DNA of 64,000 nt from Lutispora thermophila DSM 19022 (GCF_900142105.1 NZ_FQZS01000011.1:1-64000); one strand, 5' to 3'. Positions 15,492 through 26,205 are shown, numbered from the stretch's first letter. Program-made: numbers and translations. Notes: generated from the letters alone by a model not told the origin.

Positions 15492-16683
15492 ATCTGTTTT
15501 TATATGCCTCAATGCCTTTAGCAAGTATATCCATGGCAGCAACAAGATCTTCTTCTTTAAGTATATAAGCTAATCTAACTTCATCTTTTCCTAATCCAGG
15601 AGTAGCATAGAAACCAGCAGCAGGAGCTACCATTGTTGTTTCATTATCTATATTGAAATCAGTAAGCATCCATTTTGCAAAATCTTCTGCGTCATATACA
15701 GGAAGTTTTGCTACCACATAAAAAGCTCCCATTGGTTTTTCACATACAACACCAGGTATATTCTTTAATGCGTTATAGACTATATCTCTTCTCTTCTGAT
15801 ATTCATGATGTACTTCCTCAAAGTACTCCTTAGCAGTGTGTACTAATGCTGTAGCACCTATCATTTCAATGGTTGGTGCGCATAATCTTGCTTGTGCAAA
15901 TTTCATAATTGTCTTCATAAATTCTTTATTTTTAGAACATACGCATCCTATTCTTGCACCGCAAGCACTGTATCTTTTTGAAATACTGTCACATATTATT
16001 ACTCTATCTTCAATGCCTGGAATGTCCATTAAACTTGTAAACTTTAATCCATCATATACAAATTCTCTATAAACTTCATCACCGATTAAGAAAATATCAT
16101 GTTCTAATGCTATTTCTCCAAGCATGGTTAGTTCTTCTTTAGTATACACAGCACCAGTTGGGTTGCCAGGATTAGAAATCATGATAGCCTTTGTATTAGG
16201 TTTTATTAGACTCTTTATGTATTCTTTACTTGGTAGATGGAAACCTTCTTCAGCTTTTGTTGTAATCGGTTTAACAGTCATACCTGCTTCACAAGCAAAT
16301 CCGTTATAGTTAGCATAGAAAGGTTCAGGAACCAACACTTCATCTCCTGGGTCGCCTATTGCCATCATTGACATTATTATGGCTTCGCTTCCTCCATTAG
16401 TAATAATGATTTCATCCTGTGCAAAATCAATATTCCATTCTTTATAATACTCTCTAAAAGAGTCGATGAGCTTAAGATCTCCCTGGGATAAAGCATATTC
16501 TAATACAGGTGCATTAAAATTTCTGATAGCTTCAAAAAAAAGTTCTGGAGTTTTAATGTCAGGTTGACCTATGTTAAGATGATATACTTTAATGCCTCTT
16601 TTTTTTGCTTCCTGTGCAAAAGGAACAAGTTTTCTTATTGGAGAAGCTGGCATTAATACAGCTCTTTTTGAAAGACTTAACAA
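15490..16683 (-). CDS. PLP-dependent class I/II aminotransferase
   Basis: A 397-residue fold-type I aminotransferase, probably acting on aspartate or another amino acid. Recognisable are YHLNIGQPDIKTPE near the N-terminus, TNGGSEAI, the PNPTG-equivalent ISNPGNPTGAVY, DEVYREFVYDG (PLP-binding Asp and Tyr) and the Schiff-base lysine in CDSISKRYSACGARIG. The substrate cannot be deduced. GAGGAGGGATT precedes its ATG on the minus strand. It is the only gene on that strand between 3586 and the end of the window. Confidence 0.92.
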   Translation of the reverse strand: MLSLSKRAVLMPASPIRKLVPFAQEAKKRGIKVYHLNIGQPDIKTPELFFEAIRNFNAPVLEYALSQGDLKLIDSFREYYKEWNIDFAQDEIIITNGGSEAIIMSMMAIGDPGDEVLVPEPFYANYNGFACEAGMTVKPITTKAEEGFHLPSKEYIKSLIKPNTKAIMISNPGNPTGAVYTKEELTMLGEIALEHDIFLIGDEVYREFVYDGLKFTSLMDIPGIEDRVIICDSISKRYSACGARIGCVCSKNKEFMKTIMKFAQARLCAPTIEMIGATALVHTAKEYFEEVHHEYQKRRDIVYNALKNIPGVVCEKPMGAFYVVAKLPVYDAEDFAKWMLTDFNIDNETTMVAPAAGFYATPGLGKDEVRLAYILKEEDLVAAMDILAKGIEAYKNR

Positions 16684-16919
16684 TTAAATCCCTCCTCAAT
16701 ATTTATGGTTCTTCTACTATACTTAAATGATAACATAATTTTTAGAAAAGTGAAATAAAAGAAATTGCTTTTCTCATTTAACATATATTATCTTCATATA
16801 TTTTATTGAAAAAATTATTTTGCATTAGATTTTTATTATTATGAGTTATTAATTATCATTGACATTATTTTCAATCAATAATAGAATAAAAATATATCAT
16901 GTAAAGGAAGCGGTTGATC

Positions 16920-17354
16920 TTGGGTTTCGAGTATGAAGTACTGAAGAGAAAATTGAAAGAAAAAGGTTTTAAATTAACACCTCAAAGAAAATCTATAATA
17001 GATGTAATAGTCGAAAATCAGGGCAAGCACTTAAGCGCTGATGAAATATATGATTTAGTAAAAGACAGTTGTCCTAACATAGGACTTGCGACAATATATA
17101 GAACAATGCAAATTTTTGATGAAGTTGGGGTTGTTTATAAGAATAATTTTGATGATGGAAGAAGCAAATATGAATTGTATCAAGATGAAGACCATCAACA
17201 TCATCATTTAATATGTATAAAGTGTGGAAAGGTTGTAGAAGTGGAAGAAGACCTGCTGGAACAGCTGGAGATTGAAGTTGAAAATAAGTATGATTTTTCT
17301 ATTGTAAATCATAACTTGAAGTTTTTCGGATATTGTAAGCTATGCAGGGATTAG
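16920..17354 (+). CDS. fur: Fur-family metal-dependent regulator
   Basis: A winged-helix repressor for iron or peroxide stress genes. It has the DNA-binding stretch LTPQRKSIIDVIVENQGKHLS, recognition helix GLATIYRTMQIFDEVG, the metal-site histidines in DHQHHHLICIKCGKVVEVEE and a second CxxC (GYCKLC) for structural zinc. Fur is the most likely subfamily, with PerR or Zur possible. Two TTG codons can start it; 16920 is chosen because AAGGAAG lies 9 bases before it (144 residues), while 16914 is only 3 bases away. Confidence 0.88.
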   Translation: MGFEYEVLKRKLKEKGFKLTPQRKSIIDVIVENQGKHLSADEIYDLVKDSCPNIGLATIYRTMQIFDEVGVVYKNNFDDGRSKYELYQDEDHQHHHLICIKCGKVVEVEEDLLEQLEIEVENKYDFSIVNHNLKFFGYCKLCRD

Positions 17355-17383
17355 AGTATTGTAAGTTATTGCAATACTTTTTT
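17355..17383 (+). terminator. Terminator after fur
   Basis: AGTATTG (17355-17361) pairs with CAATACT (17372-17378), followed by TTTTTT. Confidence 0.8.
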
Positions 17384-17449
17384 CAATTGATTAAAAAATA
17401 ATATTAAGCAAATAATATAAGTGGGGGAAAAAGAAAGGAAGTATGTTTT

Positions 17450-19117
17450 TTGGCTAATACGAAAGCAAAATTGAAATTAATACCATTGGGCGGATTACAA
17501 GAAATTGGAAAGAATATGCTTGTTGTTGAATACAAAGATACTATAATAGTAATTGATTGTGGTTTGATGTTTCCAGATGAAGGTATGTTGGGAATAGATT
17601 TAGTAATTCCTGATATAAGTTATTTACTGAAAAATAAGGAAAAAGTTAAAGGGATAATATTAACACATGGACATGAAGACCATATTGGTGCTTTACCATA
17701 TGTATTGCCACAAATAAATGTTCCGTTGTACGGTACAAAACTCACTTTAGGCTTGGTAGAAAATAAGTTGAAGGAACATACTACCATCCCTGAGGTTACT
17801 ATGAACGTTATAAAGCCTAGAGATGTTGTAAAACTTGGAGATTTTGAGGTGGAATTTATAAAGACAAACCATAGTATAGCTGATTCCGTAGGATTAGCTA
17901 TACATACTCCCGTAGGTACAGTTGTTCACACAGGTGATTTTAAGATCGATTACCAACCTATTGATGGGGAACTCATTGACCTTCACCGTTTCGCAGAACT
18001 AGGGAAAAAAGGTGTATTAGTGATGTTGGCTGATAGCACAAACGTGGAACGAGAAGGCTATTCCATGTCAGAAAGTACCATGGGGAACAGTTTTACCGAA
18101 CTTTTCAGCAATGCAAAACAAAGAATACTAGTAGCAACGTTTGCCTCAAATATTCACCGAATACAACAAGTAATAAATGCGTCTATAAATTGTGGTAGAA
18201 AAGTAGCTATATCAGGAAGAAGCATGGTAAATGTAATAAATGTAGCTTCTGAATTGGGATACTTAACAATACCTGATAATGTACTTATAGAGATTGATAA
18301 TATAGATAAATATCCGCCAGAAAAAATAACTATTATTACTACTGGCAGCCAAGGAGAAGCTATGTCTGCATTAACAAGAATGGCTACATCAAGCCACAGG
18401 AAAGTAGATATTGTACCAGGAGATACTGTTATTATTTCCGCTACTCCTGTACCAGGAAATGAAAAATTGGTTTCTAGAGTAATCAATCAGCTGTTTAAAA
18501 GAGGAGCGGATGTAATATACGAAGCTTTAGCAGATGTACACGTGTCGGGACACGCATATCAAGAAGAGTTAAAGTTACTTCAAGCTCTTGTTAAGCCTAA
18601 ATTTTTTGTGCCTGTTCATGGCGAATATCGCCATTTGATTCAACATGCCCAGCTTGCAGAAAAAATGGGTGTACCAAAGGAAAATATTTTTATTGCAGAT
18701 AATGGAACCGTTCTGGAGTTTACAAAGGATAAAGGCAGAATAAATGGTACTGTAATGGCAGGAAGGGTGTTAGTTGACGGTTTGGGTGTAGGAGATGTAG
18801 GCAATATTGTTCTTCGGGATAGAAAGCACTTGTCACAGGATGGGCTTATAGTGGTTGTAGTTACATTAAATAAAGAATCAGGTTCAGTTGTGGCAGGTCC
18901 TGATATAATTTCAAGAGGCTTTGTATATGTAAGAGAATCTGAGGATTTGATGGAAGAAGCGAAATCAGTTATAAAAGATGCATTGATGGAATGCGAAGAA
19001 AAAAATATAACTGAATGGGGTACTATAAAAACCTATATTAAAGATAATCTCAAAGATTTCATATATCAAAAAACCAAGAGAAACCCAATGATTTTGCCTA
19101 TAATAATGGAGATATAA
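17450..19117 (+). CDS. rnjA: Ribonuclease J
   Basis: A metallo-beta-lactamase/beta-CASP ribonuclease with endo- and 5'-exonuclease activity that is central to mRNA decay in Firmicutes. The 555-residue length is standard. Zinc motifs LTHGHEDHIGALPYVL, TNHSIADSVG, VVHTGDFKIDY and the beta-CASP motifs (ADSTNVEREGYSMSE, VATFASNIHRIQQ, FVPVHGEYRHLIQHA) are all present, followed by the C-terminal domain. Start TTG 17450, with AAAGGAAG about 13 bases upstream. Confidence 0.96.
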   Translation: MANTKAKLKLIPLGGLQEIGKNMLVVEYKDTIIVIDCGLMFPDEGMLGIDLVIPDISYLLKNKEKVKGIILTHGHEDHIGALPYVLPQINVPLYGTKLTLGLVENKLKEHTTIPEVTMNVIKPRDVVKLGDFEVEFIKTNHSIADSVGLAIHTPVGTVVHTGDFKIDYQPIDGELIDLHRFAELGKKGVLVMLADSTNVEREGYSMSESTMGNSFTELFSNAKQRILVATFASNIHRIQQVINASINCGRKVAISGRSMVNVINVASELGYLTIPDNVLIEIDNIDKYPPEKITIITTGSQGEAMSALTRMATSSHRKVDIVPGDTVIISATPVPGNEKLVSRVINQLFKRGADVIYEALADVHVSGHAYQEELKLLQALVKPKFFVPVHGEYRHLIQHAQLAEKMGVPKENIFIADNGTVLEFTKDKGRINGTVMAGRVLVDGLGVGDVGNIVLRDRKHLSQDGLIVVVVTLNKESGSVVAGPDIISRGFVYVRESEDLMEEAKSVIKDALMECEEKNITEWGTIKTYIKDNLKDFIYQKTKRNPMILPIIMEI

Positions 19118-19146
19118 AAAGGCTTGCATTGGAAGTATTTATTTAC

Positions 19147-19180
19147 CTAAAGCCTTGAGGTGTCAAGGCTTTAGTATTTT
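19147..19180 (+). terminator. Terminator between rnjA and the lipid kinase gene
   Basis: CTAAAGCCTTGA (19147-19158) and TCAAGGCTTTAG (19163-19174) form a perfect 12-bp stem with GGTG loop, followed by TATTTT. The downstream ribosome site begins right after. Confidence 0.8.
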
Positions 19181-19193
19181 GGAGGTAAAACTC

Positions 19194-20114
19194 ATGGACA
19201 AAAAAGTATTCGCTATTGTTAATCCTGTTTCGGCTAACGGGGCAACAGGAAAAGAGTGGCCAGTATTTGAAAAGACAATAAAAGCATCCGGTATTAATTT
19301 AGACTATGCTTATACAGAATACCCAATGCATGCAAAGTTTTTAACACAAGAAGCTTTAAAGGCAGGTTATAAAACTATCCTGTCAGTAGGCGGTGATGGT
19401 ACCATGAATGAAGTACTTAATGGCTTTTTTTATGAAGGGATGTTAATTAATGAAAATGCTTCCTTGTCCATTTTTTCAAGAGGGACAGGCTGTGACACAA
19501 TTAGAACCATAGGAATAGATAAAGATGTAGATTCAATAATTGAAGTATTAAAATTTGGCAAGATAAAACTTGTAGATGTTGGCATAGCAGAGTTCATCCA
19601 ATATGAAGGCAATACAACACAAAGGTATTTTCTCAATGTATCAGATATAGGCATAGGGGCACAAACTACGTATAGAGTTAATAGAAGTTCTAAAGCATTG
19701 AAAGGCTTTTTATCCTTTTTAATAGGTGCCTTATCGACCATGATAAGTTACAAAAATAAAGATTTTGAAATAACAATAGATGATATAACAATAAATGAAA
19801 AACTTAACAGCATTATAATAGCCAATGGGAAATATTTTGGCGGAGGTATGAAAATTGCTCCAATGGCAGATATGAGTGACGGATACTTTGATATAATAAT
19901 TATCGGTAACATAAGCAAATTTGATTTTTTACTTAATTTTCCCAAGATATACAAGGGTACTCATATGAATCATCCCAAGTTACTACACTATAAAGGTAAA
20001 AAAATAAAAATTAATGCAAAGCAAAAAGCACTAATTGAAGTAGATGGAGAACAACCTGGAGTAATAGAAGCTAATATTAATATATTACCGAATAAATTAA
20101 AAATACTTGTTTGA
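19194..20114 (+). CDS. Diacylglycerol/lipid kinase family protein (DagK/YegS)
   Basis: A 306-residue soluble lipid kinase that probably phosphorylates diacylglycerol or a related lipid at the membrane. The nucleotide-binding motif SVGGDGTMNEVLNGF, the N-terminal VFAIVNPVSANGATG and the late motifs ANGKYFGGGMKIAPMADMSDG and LIEVDGEQPG are the family set. ATG 19194 follows GGAGGT by 8 bases; the frame opens further upstream, but within the terminator. It overlaps or abuts queT with which it is probably cotranscribed. Confidence 0.92.
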   Translation: MDKKVFAIVNPVSANGATGKEWPVFEKTIKASGINLDYAYTEYPMHAKFLTQEALKAGYKTILSVGGDGTMNEVLNGFFYEGMLINENASLSIFSRGTGCDTIRTIGIDKDVDSIIEVLKFGKIKLVDVGIAEFIQYEGNTTQRYFLNVSDIGIGAQTTYRVNRSSKALKGFLSFLIGALSTMISYKNKDFEITIDDITINEKLNSIIIANGKYFGGGMKIAPMADMSDGYFDIIIIGNISKFDFLLNFPKIYKGTHMNHPKLLHYKGKKIKINAKQKALIEVDGEQPGVIEANINILPNKLKILV

Positions 20115-20134
20115 AAATAAGAAAGGAGGTTTCT

Positions 20135-20593
20135 ATGAACACAAAATACTTAGCAAAATCATCACTTTTGGCTGCTGTATATGTTGTTTTAACTATAGTG
20201 TTAGGAGATTTCTCCTATGGACCAGTACAATTCAGAATAGCAGAAGCTCTAGTTCTGCTTCCATTGGTTGAACCATCAGCAATTATGGGAGTAACAGTTG
20301 GATGTATAATTGCAAATATATTTGGAGGATATGGTCCCATTGATATATTTGGTGGAAGCGCTGTAACATTATTAGCTGCTTATTTAACAAGCAAGATGCC
20401 CAATAAAATATTAGGTGCAATTCCACCAATTGCATTAAATGGACTTATAGTATCCATTTGGGTAAGTAAATTTTCTGGTCTCCCGTACCTGTTGGTAGCA
20501 GCCAACATTGCGTTAGGAGAATTTTTTGCTGCTGGAGTACTTGGAATTTTATTGGTTTCAGTGTATTCAAAATATATAAAAACATCAAGATAA
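20135..20593 (+). CDS. queT: QueT-family queuosine-precursor transporter
   Basis: A small membrane protein, the substrate-binding S component of an ECF transporter for queuosine precursors. The 152 residues are almost all hydrophobic with about five helices. The family segment YGPVQFRIAEALVLLPLVEP is followed by GVTVGCIIANIFGGYGPID and IFGGSAVTLLAAYLTSKMP. ATG 20135 follows AAAGGAGG. No preQ1 riboswitch was seen: the upstream space is taken by the lipid kinase gene. The ECF energising module is not in this window. Confidence 0.92.
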   Translation: MNTKYLAKSSLLAAVYVVLTIVLGDFSYGPVQFRIAEALVLLPLVEPSAIMGVTVGCIIANIFGGYGPIDIFGGSAVTLLAAYLTSKMPNKILGAIPPIALNGLIVSIWVSKFSGLPYLLVAANIALGEFFAAGVLGILLVSVYSKYIKTSR

Positions 20594-20667
20594 TGTTGTA
20601 ATTATTAAGCATCAAATGTATAATGTTTTTTTGTTGATATAATTCGCAATAATAAAGGAAGTGTACC

Positions 20668-22488
20668 ATGGACAATTTTGTACGAGAAGATATAAGAAAT
20701 ATTGCTATTATTGCTCATGTAGATCATGGAAAGACTACTTTGGTTGATGGCTTGTTAAAGCAGAGCGGCACTTTTAGAAGCAATGAAAATGTAGCTGAAA
20801 GAGTAATGGATTCAAATGAATTGGAAAGAGAAAGAGGTATAACAATATTAGCTAAGAATACTGCCATCAGCTATAAAGGAATAAAAATTAATATAGTAGA
20901 TACACCGGGACATGCAGATTTTGGTGGTGAAGTAGAAAGAGTTTTAAAAATGGTTGATAGTGTTCTATTAGTAGTAGATGCAGCAGAAGGTCCAATGCCT
21001 CAGACCAGATTTGTATTAAAAAAAGCTCTAGGCTTAAAATTAAAGCCTATTGTGGTGATAAACAAAATTGATAGACTTGATTCAAGAATAGAAGAAGTAA
21101 TAGATGAAGTAATAGATCTGTTTATAGATTTAGGAGCAGATGATGAACAGCTCGAATTCCCTATTTTATATGCTTCAGCTAAAGCAGGATATGCATTGCA
21201 TAATCTCAATGATGAAGCAAAAGACTTAACACCTTTATTTGAAACTATAATTTATAAGGTTACGCCACCTTCCGGAAGTTTAGAGGCACCATTGCAATTT
21301 CAAATAACTACCATTGAATATGATGATTATATCGGTAGAATTGCAATAGGTAAAATTTTCAGAGGAAAGATAAAGTATGGTCAAAATGCAGTTTTATGTA
21401 AGAATGATGGTACTTTACAAAATGTAAAAGTTGGAAGATTTTACGGATTTTCTGGTTTAAAGCGAGTAGAAGTTCAGGAAGCCTATTTAGGAGATATAAT
21501 TGCCATTTCAGGCATTGAAGATGTAAACATCGGAGAAACTCTCTGTGACGTTCAAAATCCAGAACCATTACCGAGAATAGAAGTGGAAGAGCCTACTCTG
21601 TCTATGACATTTATGGTAAACAACAGTCCCTTTGCAGGCAGAGAGGGTGAATATGTAACTTCAAGACATTTGAGAGCAAGGCTTATGAAAGAACTTGAGA
21701 CAAATGTAGCCTTAAAAGTATTGGAAACAGATTCTCCAGATGCCTTTGAAGTATATGGCAGGGGAGAGCTCCATCTTTCAATATTGATTGAAACCATGCG
21801 AAGAGAAGGCTATGAGTTCCAAGTTTCCAAACCTACAGTAGTATTAAAGGAAATTGATGGGAAGATATGCGAACCCATAGAAAATCTTTTTGTAGAAATA
21901 CCCCAAGACTATTTGGGAGTAGTGATGGAAAAATTAGGTTCAAGAAGAGCAGAAATGTTAAATATGAATACAACCAGTGACGGTTATCTTAAAGTTGAAT
22001 TTAAAATTCCCACTAGAGGCCTTATAGGATATAGATCTCAATTTCTAACAGATACAAAAGGAAATGGTATTATGCATCATGTATTCATGGGCTTTGAACC
22101 ATTAAAAGGGGATATACCTGAAAGGAACAGAGGTTCTCTGGTAGCTTTCGAAGCCGGAGAAACTACAACTTATGGACTGTACAATGTTCAAGAAAGAGGA
22201 GATCTTTTTATAGGACCTGGTGTAGAAGTATATGAAGGTATGATAGTAGGAGTTAATTCAAAAAGTGACGATCTAGATGTAAATGTATGTAAAAAGAAAC
22301 ATGTAAGCAATATGAGAGCTTCAGGAGCTGATGAAGCATTGAAACTGAGTCCTATTATTGAACTAAGTTTAGAGCAATGCCTAGAGTTTATAGCAAGTGA
22401 TGAGTTAGTAGAAGTAACTCCAAAATCTATCCATTTGAGAAAAAAAATCCTTGATGGAAACTTGAGAGCTAAAATGAGAAAAGGATAA
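20668..22488 (+). CDS. typA: TypA/BipA translational GTPase
   Basis: A ribosome-binding GTPase needed for large-subunit assembly at low temperature and under stress. The 606-residue protein has G1 [11 protein letters not shown], switch-[13 protein letters not shown]3 [14 protein letters not shown]4 INKIDR, then EF-G-like domains and the BipA C-terminal domain ([47 protein letters not shown]). AAAGGAAG precedes ATG 20668. Confidence 0.97.
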   Translation: MDNFVREDIRNIAIIAHVDHGKTTLVDGLLKQSGTFRSNENVAERVMDSNELERERGITILAKNTAISYKGIKINIVDTPGHADFGGEVERVLKMVDSVLLVVDAAEGPMPQTRFVLKKALGLKLKPIVVINKIDRLDSRIEEVIDEVIDLFIDLGADDEQLEFPILYASAKAGYALHNLNDEAKDLTPLFETIIYKVTPPSGSLEAPLQFQITTIEYDDYIGRIAIGKIFRGKIKYGQNAVLCKNDGTLQNVKVGRFYGFSGLKRVEVQEAYLGDIIAISGIEDVNIGETLCDVQNPEPLPRIEVEEPTLSMTFMVNNSPFAGREGEYVTSRHLRARLMKELETNVALKVLETDSPDAFEVYGRGELHLSILIETMRREGYEFQVSKPTVVLKEIDGKICEPIENLFVEIPQDYLGVVMEKLGSRRAEMLNMNTTSDGYLKVEFKIPTRGLIGYRSQFLTDTKGNGIMHHVFMGFEPLKGDIPERNRGSLVAFEAGETTTYGLYNVQERGDLFIGPGVEVYEGMIVGVNSKSDDLDVNVCKKKHVSNMRASGADEALKLSPIIELSLEQCLEFIASDELVEVTPKSIHLRKKILDGNLRAKMRKG

Positions 22489-22539
22489 TGTCTTGTCAAA
22501 AAATGCAGCTAGTTATATAATTATAAAGAATTATTTAAT

Positions 22540-22577
22540 ATATGGAGATACATTATTAATAAATATGTCCTCCATAT
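22540..22577 (+). repeat. 8-bp inverted repeat between typA and mltG
   Basis: ATATGGAG (22540-22547) and CTCCATAT (22570-22577) around a 22-base loop, no T-run. It may be a weak terminator for typA. Confidence 0.4.
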
Positions 22578-22600
22578 AAAAGCATGTGAGGTGCTATTAT

Positions 22601-23629
22601 ATGTTCAAAAAAAGACTTCTGGCACTAGTTGCTTTCTTTATAGTTAATGTAACTGCTGCAAGTTTTATATACTATAACATTTCATTGAAACCCGTTGAAT
22701 CTGTTGAAAATGAGAAAATTATAACCATAACTATACCAAAAGGTGCAAGTTCAACCCAAATTGGGTCAATACTACAGGAGAATGGAATTATAAGAAGCAA
22801 AGCCGTATTCAGAATATATAGCAAGATAAATAAACTAGATAGTAAATATAAAGCAGGGACATATGAAGTTAGAAATTCAATGGATGTAAAAGGTATTTCG
22901 GAACTATTACTCCATGGTAAAGGATTTAATGATATAATACGATTCACCATACCAGAAGGTTATGAGGTAAGGATGATAGTTGATAAGCTTGTAGAACTAG
23001 GTCTAGGCGAAAAAGAAAAATATGAGGTATTGCTAGAGAAAGCAGATTTTGATTATAGTTTTTTAGATGATATAAATAGATCTGAAGGAAAACTGGAAGG
23101 ATATCTTTTTCCTGATACCTATGAAGTGTACAAAAGTTCATCGGAAAAGGAAATATTAGAAAAAATGCTTAAACGCTTTGATGAAGTGTTTACAAATACG
23201 TTTAAGAAAAGAGCGCAGGAGTTAAATATGTCTATTGATGAAGTTGTTACTCTTGCCTCAATAATTGAAAGAGAAGCAAAAATTGATGAAGATAGAAAGA
23301 TTATTTCATCAGTATTTCATAATAGATTGAAAAATAACATGTATCTTCAATCTTGTGCAACTATACAGTATATTTTGAAAGATAGAAAAGAAGTTCTGCT
23401 ATATAAAGATTTAGAAATTGAATCTCCTTATAACACATATAAAAATCCAGGATTACCTCCAGGACCTATTGCATCACCAGGATTAAAGTCAATTGAAGCT
23501 GCATTATATCCTGCAGATACAGAGTATCTCTACTTTTTTGCCAAGGATGATGGCTCCCATGTGTTTTCTAAATCTTTTAAAGAGCATTTGCAATTGCAAA
23601 GTAAGTATAAAAGCGGATCAATAAATTAA
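22601..23629 (+). CDS. mltG: Endolytic transglycosylase MltG (YceG-like)
   Basis: A membrane-anchored enzyme that cleaves nascent glycan strands and sets their length during peptidoglycan synthesis. It has an N-terminal membrane helix (LLALVAFFIVNVTAASFIYY), a LysM-like region (TITIPKGASSTQIGSILQE), and the catalytic domain with TLASIIEREAKIDEDRKIIS and VFHNRLKNNMYLQSCATIQY, ending in PGLPPGPIASPGLKSIEAAL. ATG 22601 follows GTGAGGTG. It opens the conserved Firmicutes cluster mltG-yrrM-trhP-udk. Confidence 0.94.
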   Translation: MFKKRLLALVAFFIVNVTAASFIYYNISLKPVESVENEKIITITIPKGASSTQIGSILQENGIIRSKAVFRIYSKINKLDSKYKAGTYEVRNSMDVKGISELLLHGKGFNDIIRFTIPEGYEVRMIVDKLVELGLGEKEKYEVLLEKADFDYSFLDDINRSEGKLEGYLFPDTYEVYKSSSEKEILEKMLKRFDEVFTNTFKKRAQELNMSIDEVVTLASIIEREAKIDEDRKIISSVFHNRLKNNMYLQSCATIQYILKDRKEVLLYKDLEIESPYNTYKNPGLPPGPIASPGLKSIEAALYPADTEYLYFFAKDDGSHVFSKSFKEHLQLQSKYKSGSIN

Positions 23630-23630
23630 T

Positions 23631-23675
23631 ATGTTAATAGGCAATACATGTTTTTCATGTATTGCCTATTAACAT
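23631..23675 (+). terminator. 20-bp perfect palindromic hairpin after mltG
   Basis: Arms 23631-23650 and 23656-23675 are perfect complements with a TTTTT loop. There is no T-run after the stem. It starts 2 bases after the mltG stop and ends 18 bases before the next start, so it is probably a processing or attenuation hairpin inside the operon. Confidence 0.6.
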
Positions 23676-23692
23676 GAAAGATAGGAGATACT

Positions 23693-24358
23693 ATGAGCAA
23701 TATTAATTATGATTATGTTCAAAACTATATAAATCAATTGCTGCCAAAATCAGATGGGATATTGGCAGAATTAGAGAAATATGCAGAAAAGAATCATGTT
23801 CCAATAATTACCAAAGATGTGGCAAGCTTGCTATCAATACTAATAAAATCAACACATACCAAAAATATTTTGGAAATAGGTACTGCTATCGGCTACTCTT
23901 CTATATTCATGGGCAATGCGGCAGGAGTGAATTTTAAAATAACTACAATAGAAAAAAATAAGGAAATGATAGAGATAGCTTCAAAAAACATAAGCAAAGC
24001 AGGTTATGATAATAATATTACTATAATAGAAGGTGACGCATTAAAAGCTTTACAATCCATAGATGATAAATTTGATATGATATTTATAGATGCAGCAAAA
24101 GGTCAGTATATGGATTTTTTGAAGCTATCTTTTGGAAAGTTAAAAGTCGGAGGGCTTTTCGTATGTGATAATGTTTTGTTTAGAGGAATGGTAGCAGAAA
24201 AAAGTTTACTGGTAAGAAGGAAAATAACAATAGTAAAGAGATTGAAGAAATTTCTAAGCTATATATCAGAACATGAAGCAATGGAGACAGTTGTTATACC
24301 CATAGGTGATGGTGTTTCTATTAGCATTAAGAAAAAGGAGGCCATAATAAATGACTAA
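23693..24358 (+). CDS. trmR: SAM-dependent O-methyltransferase (YrrM/TrmR-like)
   Basis: A class I methyltransferase of the caffeoyl-CoA/catechol O-methyltransferase family. In B. subtilis the homologue in this position (YrrM, TrmR) methylates 5-hydroxyuridine at tRNA position 34. The SAM motif ILEIGTAIGYSSIFMG is near residue 62, with the metal-site DMIFIDAAKGQYMDF and FVCDNVLFRGMV. It overlaps the next gene by 8 bases; that neighbour makes the hydroxyuridine substrate, which supports this role. The symbol follows from position and family. Confidence 0.85.
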   Translation: MSNINYDYVQNYINQLLPKSDGILAELEKYAEKNHVPIITKDVASLLSILIKSTHTKNILEIGTAIGYSSIFMGNAAGVNFKITTIEKNKEMIEIASKNISKAGYDNNITIIEGDALKALQSIDDKFDMIFIDAAKGQYMDFLKLSFGKLKVGGLFVCDNVLFRGMVAEKSLLVRRKITIVKRLKKFLSYISEHEAMETVVIPIGDGVSISIKKKEAIIND

Positions 24359-25586
24359 ACCTGAATTATTGGCGCCGGCAGGTAATTTTGAAAAGCTAAA
24401 AATGGCGTTGATCTATGGTGCAGATGCTGTATATTTGGGAGGAGAAAGATTTGGCCTAAGAGCTCAAGCAGGCAATTTTACTATGGAAGAAATAAAAGAA
24501 GCCGTAAGACTTGCCCATGAGCTTGGCAGAAAAATATATGTTACTGTAAATATAATACCACATAATGAAGATTTAGAAGGCTTAAGCGATTATGTAAAAG
24601 AGCTAGATAACATAGGAGTAGATGCACTTATTTTTTCAGATCCAGGGATATTTCTGATTATTAAAGAAGCTGCTCCTAACATGGAATTACATTTAAGCAC
24701 CCAAGCAAACAATACAAATTATAAAAGTGCTGAGTTCTGGTATAAACAAGGTGTAAAAAGAATAGTTCTAGCAAGAGAATTAAGCTTGATTGAAATAAAA
24801 GAAATTATTAAAAAATCACCTAAAGAATTGGAGTTTGAAGCTTTTATACATGGGGCAATGTGCATATCTTATTCTGGAAGATGTCTCCTGAGCAACTATA
24901 TGGTAGGAAGGGATGCAAATAGAGGCGAATGTGCCCATCCCTGCCGTTATAAATATTATCTGGTTGAAGAAAAAAGGCCAGGTCAATATATGCCGGTAGA
25001 AGAAGATGAAAAAGGCACATATATTTTTAATTCAAGAGATCTATGTATGATTGAACACATTCCAGAATTAGTAAATTCCGGTATAAAAAGCTTTAAAATT
25101 GAAGGAAGAATGAAAAGTTCATATTATATAGCAACAGTTGTAGGAGCATATAGGAAAGCAATAGATCAATATTTCAATGATCCGAATAATTATGTTACTG
25201 ATAAAGAGTTGATAGACGAAGTATACAAAGCAAGTCATAGGGAGTTTTCCACGGGATTTTACTTTGGTAAGCCTGACAACAAAGGACAGATATATGAAAA
25301 CAGTTCTTATGTTAGGGATTATGCCTTCGTAGGACTAGTCATGGATTATGATGCTTCTACAGGAATTGCTACAATAGAGCAAAGAAACAAAATGTCTTTA
25401 GGAGAAGAAATTGAGATAATCGGGCCCCATAAGAAGATGTTTAAACAAGTCATTGATAAAATGTGGGATGAAGAAGGGCAAGAAATAGAATCTGCACCAC
25501 ATCCACAACAGATAGTCAAAATGAGAATGAGAAAAGAAGTTTCAAAATATGATATTCTCAGGAGGGAAGGAAAAGAAAATGAGTAA
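24351..25586 (+). CDS. trhP: U32-family tRNA hydroxylation protein (TrhP-like)
   Basis: Annotated historically as peptidase U32; members TrhP/YrrO are required for 5-hydroxyuridine at tRNA U34. The signature region [20 protein letters not shown], then [24 protein letters not shown], carries the Cys residues expected for an Fe-S cluster. The N-terminus [28 protein letters not shown] is typical. 411 residues. It is placed between the methyltransferase that uses its product and udk, as in B. subtilis; one U32 gene is present here whereas B. subtilis has two. Confidence 0.93.
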   Translation: MTKPELLAPAGNFEKLKMALIYGADAVYLGGERFGLRAQAGNFTMEEIKEAVRLAHELGRKIYVTVNIIPHNEDLEGLSDYVKELDNIGVDALIFSDPGIFLIIKEAAPNMELHLSTQANNTNYKSAEFWYKQGVKRIVLARELSLIEIKEIIKKSPKELEFEAFIHGAMCISYSGRCLLSNYMVGRDANRGECAHPCRYKYYLVEEKRPGQYMPVEEDEKGTYIFNSRDLCMIEHIPELVNSGIKSFKIEGRMKSSYYIATVVGAYRKAIDQYFNDPNNYVTDKELIDEVYKASHREFSTGFYFGKPDNKGQIYENSSYVRDYAFVGLVMDYDASTGIATIEQRNKMSLGEEIEIIGPHKKMFKQVIDKMWDEEGQEIESAPHPQQIVKMRMRKEVSKYDILRREGKENE

Positions 25587-26205
25587 ACCATTGTTAATAG
25601 GAATAACCGGTGGAACAGGCTCAGGGAAAAGTACTGTAGCAAAAGCAATATATGAAAGCCTACCAAAGAATAATATAGTAATAATTGAGCAGGATAGTTA
25701 TTATAAAGATCAAAGTCATTTATCAAGTGAAGAAAGAACAAAGACAAACTATGATCATCCTCTGGCCTTTGATACGGACCTATTGGTTTCTCATTTGAAA
25801 GATCTTCTTAATAACAAACCTATAGACAAGCCTTTATATGATTTTACAGTTCATAATCGAATGAAAGAAACTGTAAGAGTAGAACCTAAAGAAATAATTA
25901 TTTTGGAAGGAATATTGATTCTGGACTCTCCTGAAATCAGAAATCTATTGGATATAAAGATATTTGTAGATACAGATGCAGATATTAGGATTATAAGAAG
26001 AATACAAAGAGATATGAAGGAAAGAGGAAGAACATTAGATTCAATAATTAAGCAATATACTGAAGTAGTTAAACCCATGCATTATGAGTTTATAGAACCC
26101 ACAAAAAGATATGCTGACATCATTATTCCTGAAGGAGGATACAATAAAGTAGCTGTTGATATAATTGTTGCTAAAATTAAATCTATATTAGGAATATCAG
26201 TATAG
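25579..26205 (+). CDS. udk: Uridine kinase
   Basis: Phosphorylates uridine and cytidine in pyrimidine salvage. The 208-residue product has the P-loop [17 protein letters not shown], the substrate region EQDSYYKD and YDHPLAFD, and [21 protein letters not shown] with [27 protein letters not shown] 25579 lies 8 bases inside the end of trhP and follows GGAGGGAAGG. Last gene of the tRNA-modification/salvage group. Confidence 0.95.
   Translation: MSKPLLIGITGGTGSGKSTVAKAIYESLPKNNIVIIEQDSYYKDQSHLSSEERTKTNYDHPLAFDTDLLVSHLKDLLNNKPIDKPLYDFTVHNRMKETVRVEPKEIIILEGILILDSPEIRNLLDIKIFVDTDADIRIIRRIQRDMKERGRTLDSIIKQYTEVVKPMHYEFIEPTKRYADIIIPEGGYNKVAVDIIVAKIKSILGISV

Noticed and set aside
20594-20667. Riboswitch or RNA gene between queT and typA
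   Set aside because: The gap is 74 bases, AT-rich and without a stable fold.
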